Below, one piece after another: positions 18,501 to 63,659 of a stretch of DNA of 64,000 nucleotides. The notes below the pieces were generated by a model. It saw only the letters and a list, made by a program, of their open reading frames with translations. It was not told the origin of the DNA and ran no database searches. The DNA is from Rhea pennata (lineage: Eukaryota; Chordata; Aves; Rheiformes; Rheidae): assembly GCF_028389875.1 (NCBI RefSeq), contig NC_084682.1, positions 72,001 through 136,000 of the forward strand, given 5' to 3'. The translations under genes and the position numbers were made by a program. The first letter of the stretch is position 1. Each line of letters opens with the position of its first letter.

Positions 18501-19980
18501 GTAAAGTAGCTGTTCGTTTACCTTGACTATACCTGCATGCATCTATGTGGAGAAAACTTGCTGTTTGGAGGGAGGGAGAGAAAGGCAAATTATCTTACCA
18601 TATGGAACCATAGGGTTCTTCCTTGTGTTATCAGTGCTGCCTCTTGGCTACAGCAGTTTATCATGCAATTGTCAAGCTTAGCCTCTATGCTGTTGATTAG
18701 AGAAAGCTCACATGTTAACAAGTTGGGTTTCTGTACAAACAGCAACTTTTCCCACTTCAGAATAGAAAACTACTGGTACTAATGCCTTTGTCACTCAACC
18801 AGTTTTCACTGATTACTAATTAAGATCACAAAGCATGACAGAACAAGCTATTACCCCAAGCCTCCTAACTTTACAGCTTCTTTCTGTTCTGTCTCTGGCA
18901 TTGTCTTAGTTAAGATGATGCTGTTACAATAGCAGCAGGTGGTACTTATTGCTGGCATTTTGAAACACAGCAATTGCACCTAAGTGGATTGGGAATTCTT
19001 TGCTGTAAGCTTTTAAACATAGCCTCTAGGGTTAATTCTTTAGAAGTTTCCATTAGCATGTTTTCTGTGGGAATGCCATAAATGCCTTAATTTCACTGAG
19101 ATCTGGACTGTGCTTTTTAAAAAAATATCTTCACCCAATATGTTGAAAGTTTTTTTTTTTTTGAGGGAAAATAGTACCCTAAATACTACTTATTCAACAA
19201 CAAAGAACGGTGTAAGAAGTTGATTTTTGTAAAATTGCATAGGAGGAAAAAACAACTCTCTACCTGGAAGTAATTTCAAGTGCTTGAAGTCTTGAGTGAC
19301 TTGGTCCAGTTCTACTCATGCAGGAGACCTATATAATGTGCTCCATCACTAGCTGGTTTGTAGGTTACCTGTTAAATAGCTGTGAAATGAGCTTATTGGC
19401 AGGTGCCCTTACATTCTAGCACATGATTTTATGTTCTCGTATCAATTGCCATGAGTTTTAGTATTTAGCCTCCCATTTCACTTTTTTTCTTGACAAAACA
19501 GAGCCTAAGTGTAGCTAGTTGCCAGCTCTATGCATTGTTCCAATGTTTCCATGGTAATGAATTAGACTTTATTGCAAGAAATGCCTACATTGCTAATTAT
19601 GGTATTACACTACTTAGTGTGCTTTCACTCAGGTGCATGGAAGGTAACCAATCAAAACACTTCCTTGCTAATGTTTAGAGGTGTGTTTAATACCGAAAGG
19701 GTGTTGCTCCTGGCACTCTTTCTTGCTCCCAGTCCATCTGCCATTTTTTCAGCAGTTTGTGGGACAAACAGTTACAACCATATGAAGTCAATGTTGTTGA
19801 TTTCATACTGTTAATAGTGGTCTTGTTCTCTTCTGCAGGCAACAAGCAATATCAATCTACAACTATCTAATGACACAAAACTTGCGGTTTCTGCAGCAAT
19901 CTCAAACTCTTTCAAGCTATCAGAAGGCAAGCAAAGAATCTCCATCAAGCTGTTTGTACTTAGATGATGGCTATAAGTAG
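15309..19980 (+). CDS. PIMREG: PICALM-interacting mitotic regulator, complete, 4 coding exons
   Basis: PIMREG (FAM64A/CATS/RCS1) is a nuclear cell-cycle protein that binds CALM (PICALM). It has been described as an APC/C substrate affecting the metaphase-anaphase transition. Coding exons 15309-15599, 16396-16730, 17488-17583 and 19839-19980 join in frame to give 287 residues, longer than the roughly 240 of human. Conserved pieces are RKRIPLKQVELN, TWESLEGKDK, SITRTAKNTLGKVSQ, PLRRSRRAAALKSPYSSPS and RLKRLSQAFDEAVVQEE. A destruction-box-like RASLSSLN is at residues 37-44. The middle is Ser/Arg/Lys-rich and probably disordered. The ATG at 15309 follows an acceptor (AATTTTAG) ending at 15279. 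It is tail-to-tail with PITPNM3. Confidence 0.94.
16396..16730 (+). CDS. PIMREG: PIMREG coding exon 2
   Basis: Acceptor TGTTTCAG, donor AGGAT/GTATGT. Basic, Ser-rich region with HKKSVTPAASSRDTPRSSKR and the conserved VPLRRSRRAAALKSPYSS. Read-through would stop at 16749. Confidence 0.9.
17488..17583 (+). CDS. PIMREG: PIMREG coding exon 3
   Basis: Acceptor TTTGCAG, donor GAGAG/GTAAAT. Encodes EFDCELELVSSGICRLKRLS and QAFDEAVVQEE, matching the conserved C-terminal helix of the mammalian protein. At 32 codons it is too short to show as an independent ORF. Confidence 0.9.
19839..19980 (+). CDS. PIMREG: PIMREG coding exon 4 (stop)
   Basis: Acceptor TCTTCTGCAG, 46 codons then TAG at 19978-19980. 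QQAISIYNYLMTQNLRFLQQ continues the helix, then a Ser-rich tail ends DDGYK. The human protein, as I recall it, ends sooner after the equivalent helix, so this exon is assigned by frame and splice quality rather than similarity. Confidence 0.75.
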
Positions 19981-21640
19981 TGTTATTTTTATGAGCTTAG
20001 AAGAAGAATGCTGTCCAAGACTTGAGAAAGTTCACTATGATTTGAACATAACTGACTCATTTGAATAAGCTATTTACCCTTATAATCTTCCTTGACAAAG
20101 CAGCTCAGGTCTTCCTGTCTCTTTCCAAGTGAACAAGGGAATCAAATTTGTACCACATAATGTGTTATGCCCTACTGAGAGGAGGGACCATCCTGAATGT
20201 CTTGCACAAGGCAGTTGGTAGTTTGAGAGGTTTAGATTGACCTGGGATGGCTAGAGTAAGGGGCTGCTGCTCTATGAATGGTAATCATAAGCAAGACCTT
20301 TTCAGCTATTCCTCTGCATAGTATGGGAACAGATCTATTATCTTCAGGTTCTAGCAGATTTTTATACACTAACAGACAAAAAGCCACAGCATTATGAAAG
20401 CTAAGCTCACTTTTAACTGTAAGTTAATGAAACAGTAATGGCTTATTTGAGTTCAGATGGAAAAATGTCCCTGCAAGGCAATAGGCTTCTGTAGAATTGC
20501 TCAAGCCACAACAATCAAACTGCATTAGGATGCCAATTCATGGTTTAAGGGTTGCTATTAGTTAGCCTAATTAAGACCATTTAAAGTAGTTACGTTCCAG
20601 ATGAATTAGACTAGTTTTGCTTCATTTCTTGATGCTACTTTAAATAGCATCTTGGCAGTGGAGTTAAGCATTGATTTTAAATTGATTTTAAATGTCTATC
20701 TTTCAATTATATACAGAAATCTGTTATTACAATTAATATCACTTCTTACAACTAATGTCATTACCTAATATTATAACACAGGCATTCTATTTGAAGTATA
20801 CCAAGCATCTGATACCTGTATTTAACTTAATTACTTTCTAAAAAAAAAAAAAAAAAAAAAACAAGCTTTTTAAGGTAGGTTTAGCTTAATAGAGAGTGTT
20901 AAATCTTTAGAACTAAAGCAAAGATTTCTCAAGCTTCTGGAATTCAACACTAGGGCTGTGTTTTCCACAGCAGCAACTTTGTGCAGGCTTGTCAAGATCC
21001 CTTAGTTCTATAAAATGAACCTTTAAACAGAAGACTAATTTGGGAAACTTGCTTTACTTGCCATGTGCAACTTAAATGTATGTTTGGCAAAACTGGAACA
21101 GCTAAAATTCTAATGGTATTAAGTAGAAATATAGGAAACAATCATGTTCAGCTCTGATATGTGTAACTTTTTAAACTTGCTTTGATTTTCCTGCTTCTCA
21201 AACTGGACTGCTTAAAATATGGTGACAGTTATGAGGACTGAAAACTTGCCTAAAAACAACTCTGACTTCTAGTGCTTCAGATGCCTGCAAAAGCTTTAGT
21301 TTTGGTGTTAACTTACTTTTTTTCTTTTTAAAGCCTACTTTTCCATATGGAACAGTTGTGTGAAGTTCTTTGCATGTGGTGGCTACTACTTTTACACAGC
21401 TTTCAGAAGGATACTGTCTGGTTCTTTAAGTATTTTTTTATACTACTTTTTCCCTTCAAAAGGGGTGTTAGAATTCAGAGGCTGACTTCTATTCACAAAT
21501 CTGGATTCTATTCAGATAATTCTAGGCATTAAACAGACTATTTATACCACTTCTGCCTATTAGAACATGCATGTAATTGTCTAAGACTTTCTACCCCAGC
21601 AGTAAGAAGAGCCTGTGACACTCTTTGGTTAAAGGCAAAG
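19981..21640 (+). other. PIMREG: PIMREG 3' UTR and short spacer to PITPNM3
   Basis: No AATAAA on the plus strand was seen. The best candidate signal is ATTAAA at 21528-21533, which would give a 1.55 kb 3' UTR ending within about 100 bases of the PITPNM3 transcript end. A run of 22 A lies at 20840-20861. Confidence 0.35.
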
Positions 21641-21642
21641 GT

Positions 21643-21648
21643 TTTATT
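21643..21648 (-). promoter_or_regulatory. PITPNM3: Distal PITPNM3 polyadenylation signal (candidate)
   Basis: AATAAA on the minus strand, the last before PIMREG's 3' end. Use would place the two transcript ends almost abutting. Confidence 0.4.
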
Positions 21649-23082
21649 AAGTGACTAATTTGTTATAAGATTTTTAAAAAGCAGCTCACATCAAAATATA
21701 CCAATTGTAAAAATCTTACTCCTTAGTCCATATTAAATTATTGTACACTTTTAAATCTTTACAAGGTGCAACCATAAGAAATATAAACATTTGTCACCAT
21801 ATAGGACCTTCTCACTGACAAAACTATTTAAAAGTATACACTTAATAAAACTACAGACTGAAAGAACACATTCAACTTCAAATCTTCTCACACGTATTCA
21901 GTTGTAGAGTAGCCTGCCCTTGCCCTCCCCCAGAAATAGAAAAGATATGCAAAAAGCTTGGGGTTCTGTGAGGAGACTGCCATTCTGAACTCTACACACC
22001 AATCATCCTCAAAATCATCATCCTTAAAGCTCTTTTTAAGTTTTTAAGCAGTCTTTAAGTTACGCCTCCAGTATTGTATCACCCAGCATTTTATAGTAAA
22101 CCTTTTGTCTCACTTTTTCATGTTCATCTTTAATAAATGAGAAATGAACTGTCAAAAATTGTTCCCCTTCTTCTTCCACTACTCCTCTTCACTACCCAGT
22201 TGTGATGGTACCTTACTGGGATAAATATAAGTAAAGGTAAACTGTCATCCCCTTACCTAGGGCTTGATCTAATCATGGCAGAAGATTCTATCTGCTCCAG
22301 GCCATTTCTTATTTCTGAAAATGGAGCTCTTTTCTTGCAAAAAGAGTGTTACCACCACCATTTTAAATGCAGGTGGCACTCCAGATCTTCTGTAGGAACC
22401 TAGAGATAACACTTGTACTTAGACAACAATTAAGTCTAATTAGCTTGTGGAAACCACTGTTTCTGCTGAGTTACAAACATGGATCATAAAGAATTATTGA
22501 TCTTACAGAAGCTGAGAGGAGGTTAAGTTGAAAAATTTTGTGTTTAGAGAACTCTTCACCCCCACCTGGGAGCTGGTACAGGGTAAAGTGTCACTTTTTC
22601 CCTTGCATGTCTGAAATGAACAATTCAGTGCAGAGATACTGAATTCAGACCTCATGTTTCATGTTCTAATCAGAAAAATAACAAAATCACATTTTATACA
22701 ATGTCTTCCTCTCCTGTATTAAACCTATGAGCTTATGAAAACTGACCATGAACCACTCTAGTGTTTCTATAATGTACTTACCTTTCTGGATTAAATACAA
22801 GAGAAGGGGAAAAAATGAGGAAAATTTTAATTTTCAGGAACAATTGTTGCCCTTAAAGTCTAAAAAATAAAAACACCTATTTATTTCAGATATATTTTTT
22901 TTTAAAAAAAGCTTTTAAACAAATTTAAGATAAGAAACAATATAGAAAGAAGTTTCATGTTTCCCTGTTAAATTTATGCTGCAGAGTATGTAATAGCACC
23001 AGGGATTTGCTTGAATACACAAGTAGTGCTGCCCCGGCCTAAAGACTACAATCTGGAAGTGGGACAACTTGTTGACTAATTC

Positions 23083-23168
23083 CCCCCCCCAAAAAAAAAA
23101 CCAAAAAACCAAAAAAACAACAACAACAACAACAACAACAAAAAAAAAAACATCAAAACCAAAAAAAA
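23083..23168. repeat. A-rich and (CAA)n simple repeat
   Basis: C run, then A runs interrupted by C and about eight CAA units. Any open frame across it is a low-complexity artefact. Confidence 0.9.
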
Positions 23169-26100
23169 CTAAGCCCAGCATTTTTTGCAGAATGGTGAAG
23201 CTTTCAGGTAAGTGCCATTTTCTGCTTAGTTTAATACTTAAGCTGTGTACTTTTTTTCCTCTCTGTTTTACAGATAGTTCAGCTTCTATGTAACCACTGA
23301 AAAATATTTTTTTTAGCTTCCTTATATACTAAAGAATTAGAAGAGGTGAGCTGTAAGAAATTAAGACTCCATTTTCATCCAAACAAATCAAAATGGCAGC
23401 TGACTCATGAACCCCAATGAACAAGAATGATGATAATACCATGTCATTTTTATACCTGACAAAATTTTATGCTGAATAGTATATTAACCATGCCACAAAA
23501 CTAAACAAGTATACTTTGGTCAAGCAAGATTCTGTTCCAAGCGCACTAGTGTAGTCAAACATTTTGTTTTAAACACTTATTATTCAAAATAAGCAGATTT
23601 GGCTCAACATTACTATTCAGGTCTGTGGAATATTCTGCACTCTTTTCACAACCCTTTTTTCAAACTTACCTAACAGGACAACCAAATTGAACTAACAGCC
23701 ATTATAAAAAAATGCATATTGGTTACAAATTTGCTGTGAAAGCCAAACTAAAAACTTCACCTAACGTGGCTATGAACTCAGTAGCTATACATGCACGCAC
23801 GCACACCCACACACACATATACACAAGCACAAAATACACCACAGTTGTGAAGGTGTTTTCACAATATCTCAGATAACAGTACACCACTGCTATTAATCAT
23901 TGCCTTTTTTTTTTTTTTAAATCTTTTTTTACAGTAATTAAAAAAATCTGGATTCATATCAATAGGGCAAAGAGTAAGTGTCTAGGTGTGGCCTTCCCTG
24001 TGCACTGACTTATACTACTGCTTCAACAGCCACTGGAGTAAGAAGTTTAGCGTTCTAATGTTTCATTTATGCTTCCTCCATTCCAAAGGTCAGAAGAGTG
24101 TGTGCTTTTTTTTTTTTTATATATATTAATCAGACTGGAGGCACTAAAGGTGCTGAAACTATTGATAGGTCTAACCTGCATTCCTTGAGGACCTACAACT
24201 CCCCTGACCTCTTTGTCCCTTTCCCCTCTGTATACTTTTATGCTTCCATAGCCTATAAAGTTCACAACAGGGCTGAGTGTGCAAAGAATGCAGACATGAG
24301 GACAGATAAGCAGAGAAGAAAGATTGTGGGCTTAAACTCAACCTCATAGCAAATAGCCTGTTTAACAGCACTGGTAAGAGTTTGGTGAAAGCTCAACTAA
24401 AACTGAATAAAAACTGGTATCCACTTGCAATCTGAATGACCATGAGTTGTTACATGCAGTTTTGTGTGGACAAAGCATGAAGCTGAAGTTCAGTCAGGAA
24501 GGAAACGTTTTAAGTGGTAACAGGGACTAAATTACACGGTAAAACTAGTGATTCATTGGGCAAACATCAGGGATCACCTTGAATATAACTGCAAAAAGCT
24601 AGTGTTTCTACATGCATGAGGTCCCAGTTTTCCTCTGCCACAGGAGGCTGGTGCACTGCCAGTCTAGTTGTGAGATGTCAAAATTGTAACCATCTGTTCT
24701 GTACTATCAGTTCCCAACAAAACTTGTGTGTCAGTTTAGTAGCAACTGGCTAGCGCTGTCAAAACAACTGCCTCTGGCACCTGATCTTTCAGAGCATCAG
24801 TTCCTAATTAGCAGGAAGCATTAAACTGATGCCTGTAACTGCAAAAAATGTTTATTTGGAGGCATGTAATCTGCAGATAAACCATTCTATCCCCAAGCAG
24901 TAAGTAGTGTTGGAATTATGTAAAGGCCACATGAGCTCTCATAGATCTCAGGAAATTAAGTTGGGAAAATATTTTCAGCTCAACTTCAATGCTACTTATG
25001 GAACTATTAAATTGTTACCATTCTAAAGCATGCACACAGACTAGCATTTATTTTACTCCTTAAGTGATAACACTCTTCAATGAAGCAAAGGGATGTAAGG
25101 GTGACCCACAAATTAACAGAGATACACAAAATCAGGGCTTTCATTACCTGATTTCTTCCAAAATGAGAACTTAATAACTTAAGAGATTTCTCCATTCTCG
25201 TGTTCAGACTTTGCTTCCTTTAATGCCTGTCATAGAATTCCACAGAGATGTCTTTTTTTTGAAAAGGAGTGAGCTGGCATACCACAATAACTTAAAACTG
25301 AAGAACAGATTTTGGAGTCTCTTGGCCGACAGAGGTAGACAGCAATAGCTTTGAACTTTGCAGCAGGCACAGTGAATACTGACAGCAGATATGCGATACA
25401 TCCAATGCTCAAAAAGAGTAATTTCAAACTTTGCAACCTATGTTGCCTTTAGGTACCCTCATCAGCAAAGTTCAAATATGTATAGTGAATTCCTGCCTCT
25501 CCCCCCCCCTTGTAACCCTTGGGTTGTCTTGCCCATTTAAACCTAACAAATGAGAGCATGCTGGCAATAGCCATGTTCTATCGGGCCTGCCGTAACAGTT
25601 GTAAAAACCCTCTGCCAGTTATTGTGGCATCAGAAAAAGGAGGCTGCTCCTAGCAGAACAAGCAATGACTTTGAACATACAATTTATGTACTTGTCAGAG
25701 ACTGAGCTACTTATTGTATCTGGTCTTTTCACAGTACGTACTCTGGGCATTTTGTTGGCAGCTGCTAGAAAAAGGTACTTTTGACAGGAAGAGAGCACAG
25801 AATAAACATCAGACATGCCTCTCTACTGCGTAGTTTCCTCTTCACTAGACCAGCAGCAGGAAAACAAACTCAGCACCACAATAAGCAGCCTTTACTGCAT
25901 TGACATCTTGTCAGCTCTGGCACCTGTACTAGCAGTGAACTGAACAGAGGAGACAATCTGCTACCTGGTGTAACTTGTGCGATCTCCTAGCTGGGAGGAC
26001 AGAAGAAACAGGCTATGGTATCAGAATAAATACAGCGAGCCAAGACAGAACCCAGAATAACTATTCCAAGTTTGTAGGTTAAAGAGCTGCGCATGAGACT

Positions 26101-27801
26101 TGGAGGAAGCTGGGCACATGTAAACCTAAAGATTACTTCAATGCACTTTGTGAAGATCTTTTGTAGCCAGCTGACTTGGTACCAGAGCATAAAAAAATCC
26201 AGCCCTGTGTAATGTAGCTACCTGCTGCTAATCAGAGCTATCAAACTTTTCATACCCTTCGTAAAACTTTAGATAAGTTTACCCTTCCCATTAAAGGACA
26301 CGTTACAAAACCAAATCACTGATGTGTCAGACATCTTTCAGGAAGTAGAATTTAAGCATAACTCCAAAGAGGGGGCAACTCTGGCAATCTTGCCAAATAA
26401 TAAGCTGAAAAATAAAATAAACCAGAGATCTCTATTTGTAAGCTGCTTTGCTGCCTTTTAAGGCAAAAGCCACATTACTAGCCCCTCAAAAAAGTACACA
26501 AACTTTTGGGTGAATAGGGAATACAGAATTAGGTTTACTTCTGCAGTGTTGTAACAGTTTTCCATATAATTCCTGGTTTCTTTTACATGCCAACTTTTAA
26601 ATCACTAACCAACAGGCTTGTTGAAAGACTGTTTCTGTTCCAGCTACAGACTAGAAAAACCTGAAAGTGAAAACAACAACGAACAGAGGAAAAAAGAAAT
26701 CCCTTATTGACTTCAAACTTTTTCAGGGTTAGCAGTCAAGTTTTAATTTTTAAAGAAAAGGTTTTTCTGTGCACTTGTAACTTCACTGCATGTTTGGAAA
26801 CATGCTTAAGTTCAGTTCAGTCATGAAAGTTCTCTTGGTGAATTAGTCCAGCAGAAGTACTGCCTCAAAGAATTTGGAAAAAAATAACTACAACATTTGC
26901 TTTTGAAATATTCTGAGTGAAATTTTCATACATTTTACCTCTAGTAAGTGCATTGAGGGAGCTGAGAAAAATTTAAATAATTAGAGGTGCCAAATAGACA
27001 TTTTTCTATGTTGACATCTCCTTTCTTTGGAGCTGAATGTATTTTAAATTCTACAGATTGTCTGTAACGAAACACTTGCTATAAAGCATGAGAAGGTAAA
27101 AAATTCACCCAGAGGAATTCCATTATGATCTATTTTTTTTTCTCCCTCCAGTGTAGAGATTCTAGTTAGAACAATGAAAAAAAAGTGATTGCGCTGAAGT
27201 TTGGAGATTCCTTAGTAAAAAGGCTCTCTTTAGCTTACCATCTTAGGATCCATGTCAAGGACTCAGATGATCAGAGCCATCTCCTTAATTGGAGCAGTCC
27301 ACACATTTTGCACAGTCACCAAGTTCTAAAAACAATGTGATCTTTGTACATTTTGCACATCACTGTGTATACAGCAACACTAACTCCTTCAAACTGCAGA
27401 CACATTTATTTCTAACATGTAGCATTTATAATTTGGTTCATAAGTGGACAACTTTTATTTACTTGATGTCCAGCACCTCACAAATGAGTGCCCATGTTGA
27501 TGTCTGTTCCCCAATACCATAAGCTGAAAGAAAATCTTGGGTTTAAGGCACCCAATGTATTTTGCCATACAAATCCTGACCATCCATTATTGTAGTTCTC
27601 AACACTGCTTCCCTTGGAAGTGTATAGCCTTATCAAAAGTGAAGCAGCAACAGATACAACTACTTAGTTTTTAAAGTTTAAGGTTTCGCTGTAACCTTTG
27701 GGACCTACTGACTACTGTTTTGGGTGCAGCTAGTCAGCTGTTATCACAGTCCTTCCTTCAAGTAAAATCAACTAGCTACAGCTTTTTCTCTTATTGCACA
27801 T

Positions 27802-27807
27802 TTTATT
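27802..27807 (-). promoter_or_regulatory. PITPNM3: Proximal PITPNM3 polyadenylation signal (candidate)
   Basis: AATAAA on the minus strand, about 270 bases past the stop. It could produce a short 3' UTR isoform. Confidence 0.4.
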
Positions 27808-28073
27808 GTATCTCTTGTAAAAAATAACGTAAGACAACTTCTGTTACTCTGATGTTGAAGCACTTGCAATAGTTTTAGATTGTTTTAAAGTTTCACAATA
27901 AACATGTCAAAAGCAACAAACCTGAAGTTCCCAGGTTGGTTTAAGAAGGCAGATTCCACAGGAGGGAAGACTGAGGTACCTGTCCCCCCCTTTGAAGCTG
28001 CCCCTAAATACTATCTTAGAGGCAAGCCTACAAGTTTAATGGAGTGCACCCAAGATCTGCATCTCCAAGCTTT

Positions 28074-60948
<32,875 letters not shown>

Positions 60949-62208
60949 CTGATGAAATAAGAGATTTTTTTTTGGGGGGGAGGGGAGGTGAGACACAGCA
61001 ATTGCTTTAAAAAAAAACAAAAAACAAAAAACAAAAAACATCATAGCCTTATAGAGGAGTTAGGAGAGCTGAAAGACATCTTAATTTACACCCTTGGCAT
61101 AACATCTCTGCTGGATCCTACTGCAGCTGAAAAGATGTGTTCGCATTTTCTCCCATTTCCTCTTACCCCCAGACATACACTTTAGTATATCTGCCCAACG
61201 GACCGTTTTGACTAGCTGAGTGTTTCTCTGAACCAGTCAGAACTGTTGCTAGCTACCTGCAGTCAGATTCCAGCTTAAAAAATCCTCATCACTGAAGAAC
61301 CTGTCTCAGCAAGATTTCAAACTACTTAACGTTTCCTTCAGAGTCACATAAGGAAGAGGAACTCAACAAATTAAGAACAGGTTGTTATTCACTGGTCAAG
61401 ACAAGGGAGTAGAACTTTTACATGAGGTATTAAGTAGACAGATTCACTCACACCTAATGTAAATATAACAGCTACCTTCAAAATATAGGCCTGGAAATTA
61501 AAATATGTAAGTCTACAGAGTACTAAAATCGGGAATTCATCAGAGGAAGTAATTTTAATGCCTCACTGAAATCTGCCTCACAAGCCAATTACACTGAACA
61601 TTTCCCCCTCCCACAGAATATTCATCCCATCCCAGTCCCCTGTCCCAAGAGGAATAATTGCTGTTATCTCTCTCCTCTGTTCCACAGGTTCTAGCAACCC
61701 CTTTCCCACCTACTCTCAAAGTAAATGTCTAGTCAGTTCTTCCCAAGGCCTCAATTAGTTTAACTGGTGACATATCTCTCCCTACAAGCCTTACCTTGCT
61801 TCTAGCCTTAATTCTGCTTGACTACAACAAAACTACATGTTCTGGTTAACAGGATGTTGTGCATGATGTCCTCAAAGTGAGCAGTGTAGGAAAAGTGACC
61901 ACTTAGTAATGTTGACAGGAAAAAAAACAAACCTCTCAGTCGACCCCCCCACACCAAATTCTCAAATAAGAGTTAACAGCTGTTAAAAGTAAATTTTCTC
62001 AGGATGAAAAAAAAACAAAAAACAAACAAAAAAAATGAAGGTAACACCCACCCTAAGACAACTCTGATTCCAGAGTCATACACAATTGCTGATTTACCCT
62101 TTTGATCTTCAAATTCCTACACCATGCAATAAAGTCAAAGACCTGAAAATCATATGGATACCAGTAACCTTAACAAAATTATCAGCAACTTTTGTGTGGA
62201 TTAATGGA

Positions 62209-63200
62209 ATCTTCTTTTAATGTAATCTTCTTGAACTTACCATTTCATTTCTAATCCTCATTATTATTGGCATGAAGGTAATGGGGTTAATTTGTTCCAG
62301 ATGCCACATAAAGCCCAAAAGGCCAGCTCTGCTTTGATGAACTTGCAATATAAATGGACAGAATAGACAAAAATACCAGAGAGGAAAGAGACTTGCAGAG
62401 TGGGGGTCAGGTTATATGGCATGTAATCTAGAAGTACAGGACTATTCAGATTGATCTTTGATCAGCTGATCTAAGATGTAACGACAGGACAAGAGGAAAC
62501 AGGCAACAACAGAACCACAGGATGTTCCACCTGAATATGAGGAGGAATTTCTTCACTGTGAGAGTGACAGAGCACTGGAACAAGTTGCCCAGAGAGGTTG
62601 TGGAGTCTCCTTCTCTGGAGATATTCAAAGTCTGCCTGAACGCAACCCTGTCTAACATGCTCTAGGTGACTTTGCCTGAGTAGGGGGTTTGGACTAGATG
62701 ATCTCCAGAAGTCCCTTCCAACCTTTCCAATTCTATGATTCTACGACCAAAGCAAAGTACTGCAGACAGTGCAGAAAAGTCACTTTTCCAACTTCTAACA
62801 ATGCTTGTACTTGATGATAAGAACACTGTGGAGCGTAGAGAGGGCATAGGCTCTTCTATATGAAGTATTAATACAGATTTTTTTGGGGGAAAAAACAACT
62901 CCCCCCAGTCCAAACCACCAATCTTCTTTTAATGGAATCTTCTTGAACTTACTATTCCATTTCTAATCCTCATTATTATTGGCATGAAGGTAATGGGGTT
63001 AATTTGTTCCAGATGCCACATAAGGCCCAAAAGGCCAACTCTGCTTTGATGAACTTGCAATATAAATGGACAGAATGCTGGTACTTGATGATAAGAACAC
63101 TGTGGAGCGTAGAGAGGGCACAGGCTCTTCTATATGAAGTATTAATACAGATTTTTTGGGGGGGGGGGGGAAACAACTCCCCCCAGTGCAAACCACCAAG
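62209..63200. repeat. Tandem segmental duplication with internal 438-bp difference
   Basis: Copy 1 is 62209-62920 and copy 2 is 62921 to about 63200. The left part (62209-62364 vs 62921-63075) is nearly identical at offset 712, and the right part (62801-62920 vs 63075-63199) at offset 274. Copy 1 therefore carries about 438 extra bases (62365-62802) including a CR1 3' end, with about 3 bases of shared sequence at the joint. Confidence 0.92.
62460..62745 (+). repeat. CR1 LINE 3' fragment
   Basis: ACGACAGGACAAGAGGAAAC, TTTCTTCACTGTGAGAGTGA, TTGCCCAGAGAGGTTGTGG and the terminal AATTCTATGATTCTAC are the CR1 3' end. It lies inside the extra segment of duplication copy 1. Confidence 0.93.
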
Positions 63201-63659
63201 GAGATTTCTTTGTAACTTTTTGAAAGAAAAAAAATCCTGTAACGTGATTTCTTTTTACTGAGAGATCTGTTTTTATAATTATTGCTGTCATTGGTATAAT
63301 TTTTCTTTGCATATCTCACCTTTCATAATGTTCTGTCACTGCAGGTGTGTTGTTTTTATGCTCCAAGTAAGAACAGTTTATTGCGGATATTAAAATTAGC
63401 TTCAAAACAAAATTTCAGTCCAAAAACTGCTGATATACCACACTGTAATCTTATCATTGCTACGAAAAAGATGATTTGTGTAATATGATTTATGTTTTCG
63501 TTCAAAGATTACACTGTACTCTCATATGTGTCACCCCCCCCCCCCCGCAGTCTGGGAGTCATTGTACTTTAAGGAACTGCAATTTTCTAGCTACGCAGAG
63601 GGCCCCATCACAAAATAATTTCAGTAACTCACACTGGGCAGCAGTATGGCATTTACTCT

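Larger units (their letters stand above)
21643..28073 (-). other. PITPNM3: Putative long PITPNM3 3' UTR with distal polyadenylation signal
   Basis: From the stop codon down to 21643 (6.4 kb) the minus strand has no further PITPNM3 coding, no recognised interspersed repeat and no other gene. AATAAA on the minus strand is at 21643-21648. A proximal signal at 27802-27807 would give a 3' UTR of under 300 bases. Simple A-rich/CAA repeats lie at 23083-23168 and CA-rich sequence at 23790-23825. A long 3' UTR is inferred from absence of other features and from long 3' UTRs in this family. Confidence 0.5.

Noticed and set aside
20840-20861. Poly-A run as evidence of a retrocopied gene
   Set aside because: No gene-like sequence upstream and no flanking target duplication seen. 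Treated as a mononucleotide tract in the PIMREG 3' region.
23069-23293. Lys/Thr-rich frame
   Set aside because: Generated by the A-rich/(CAA)n simple repeat.
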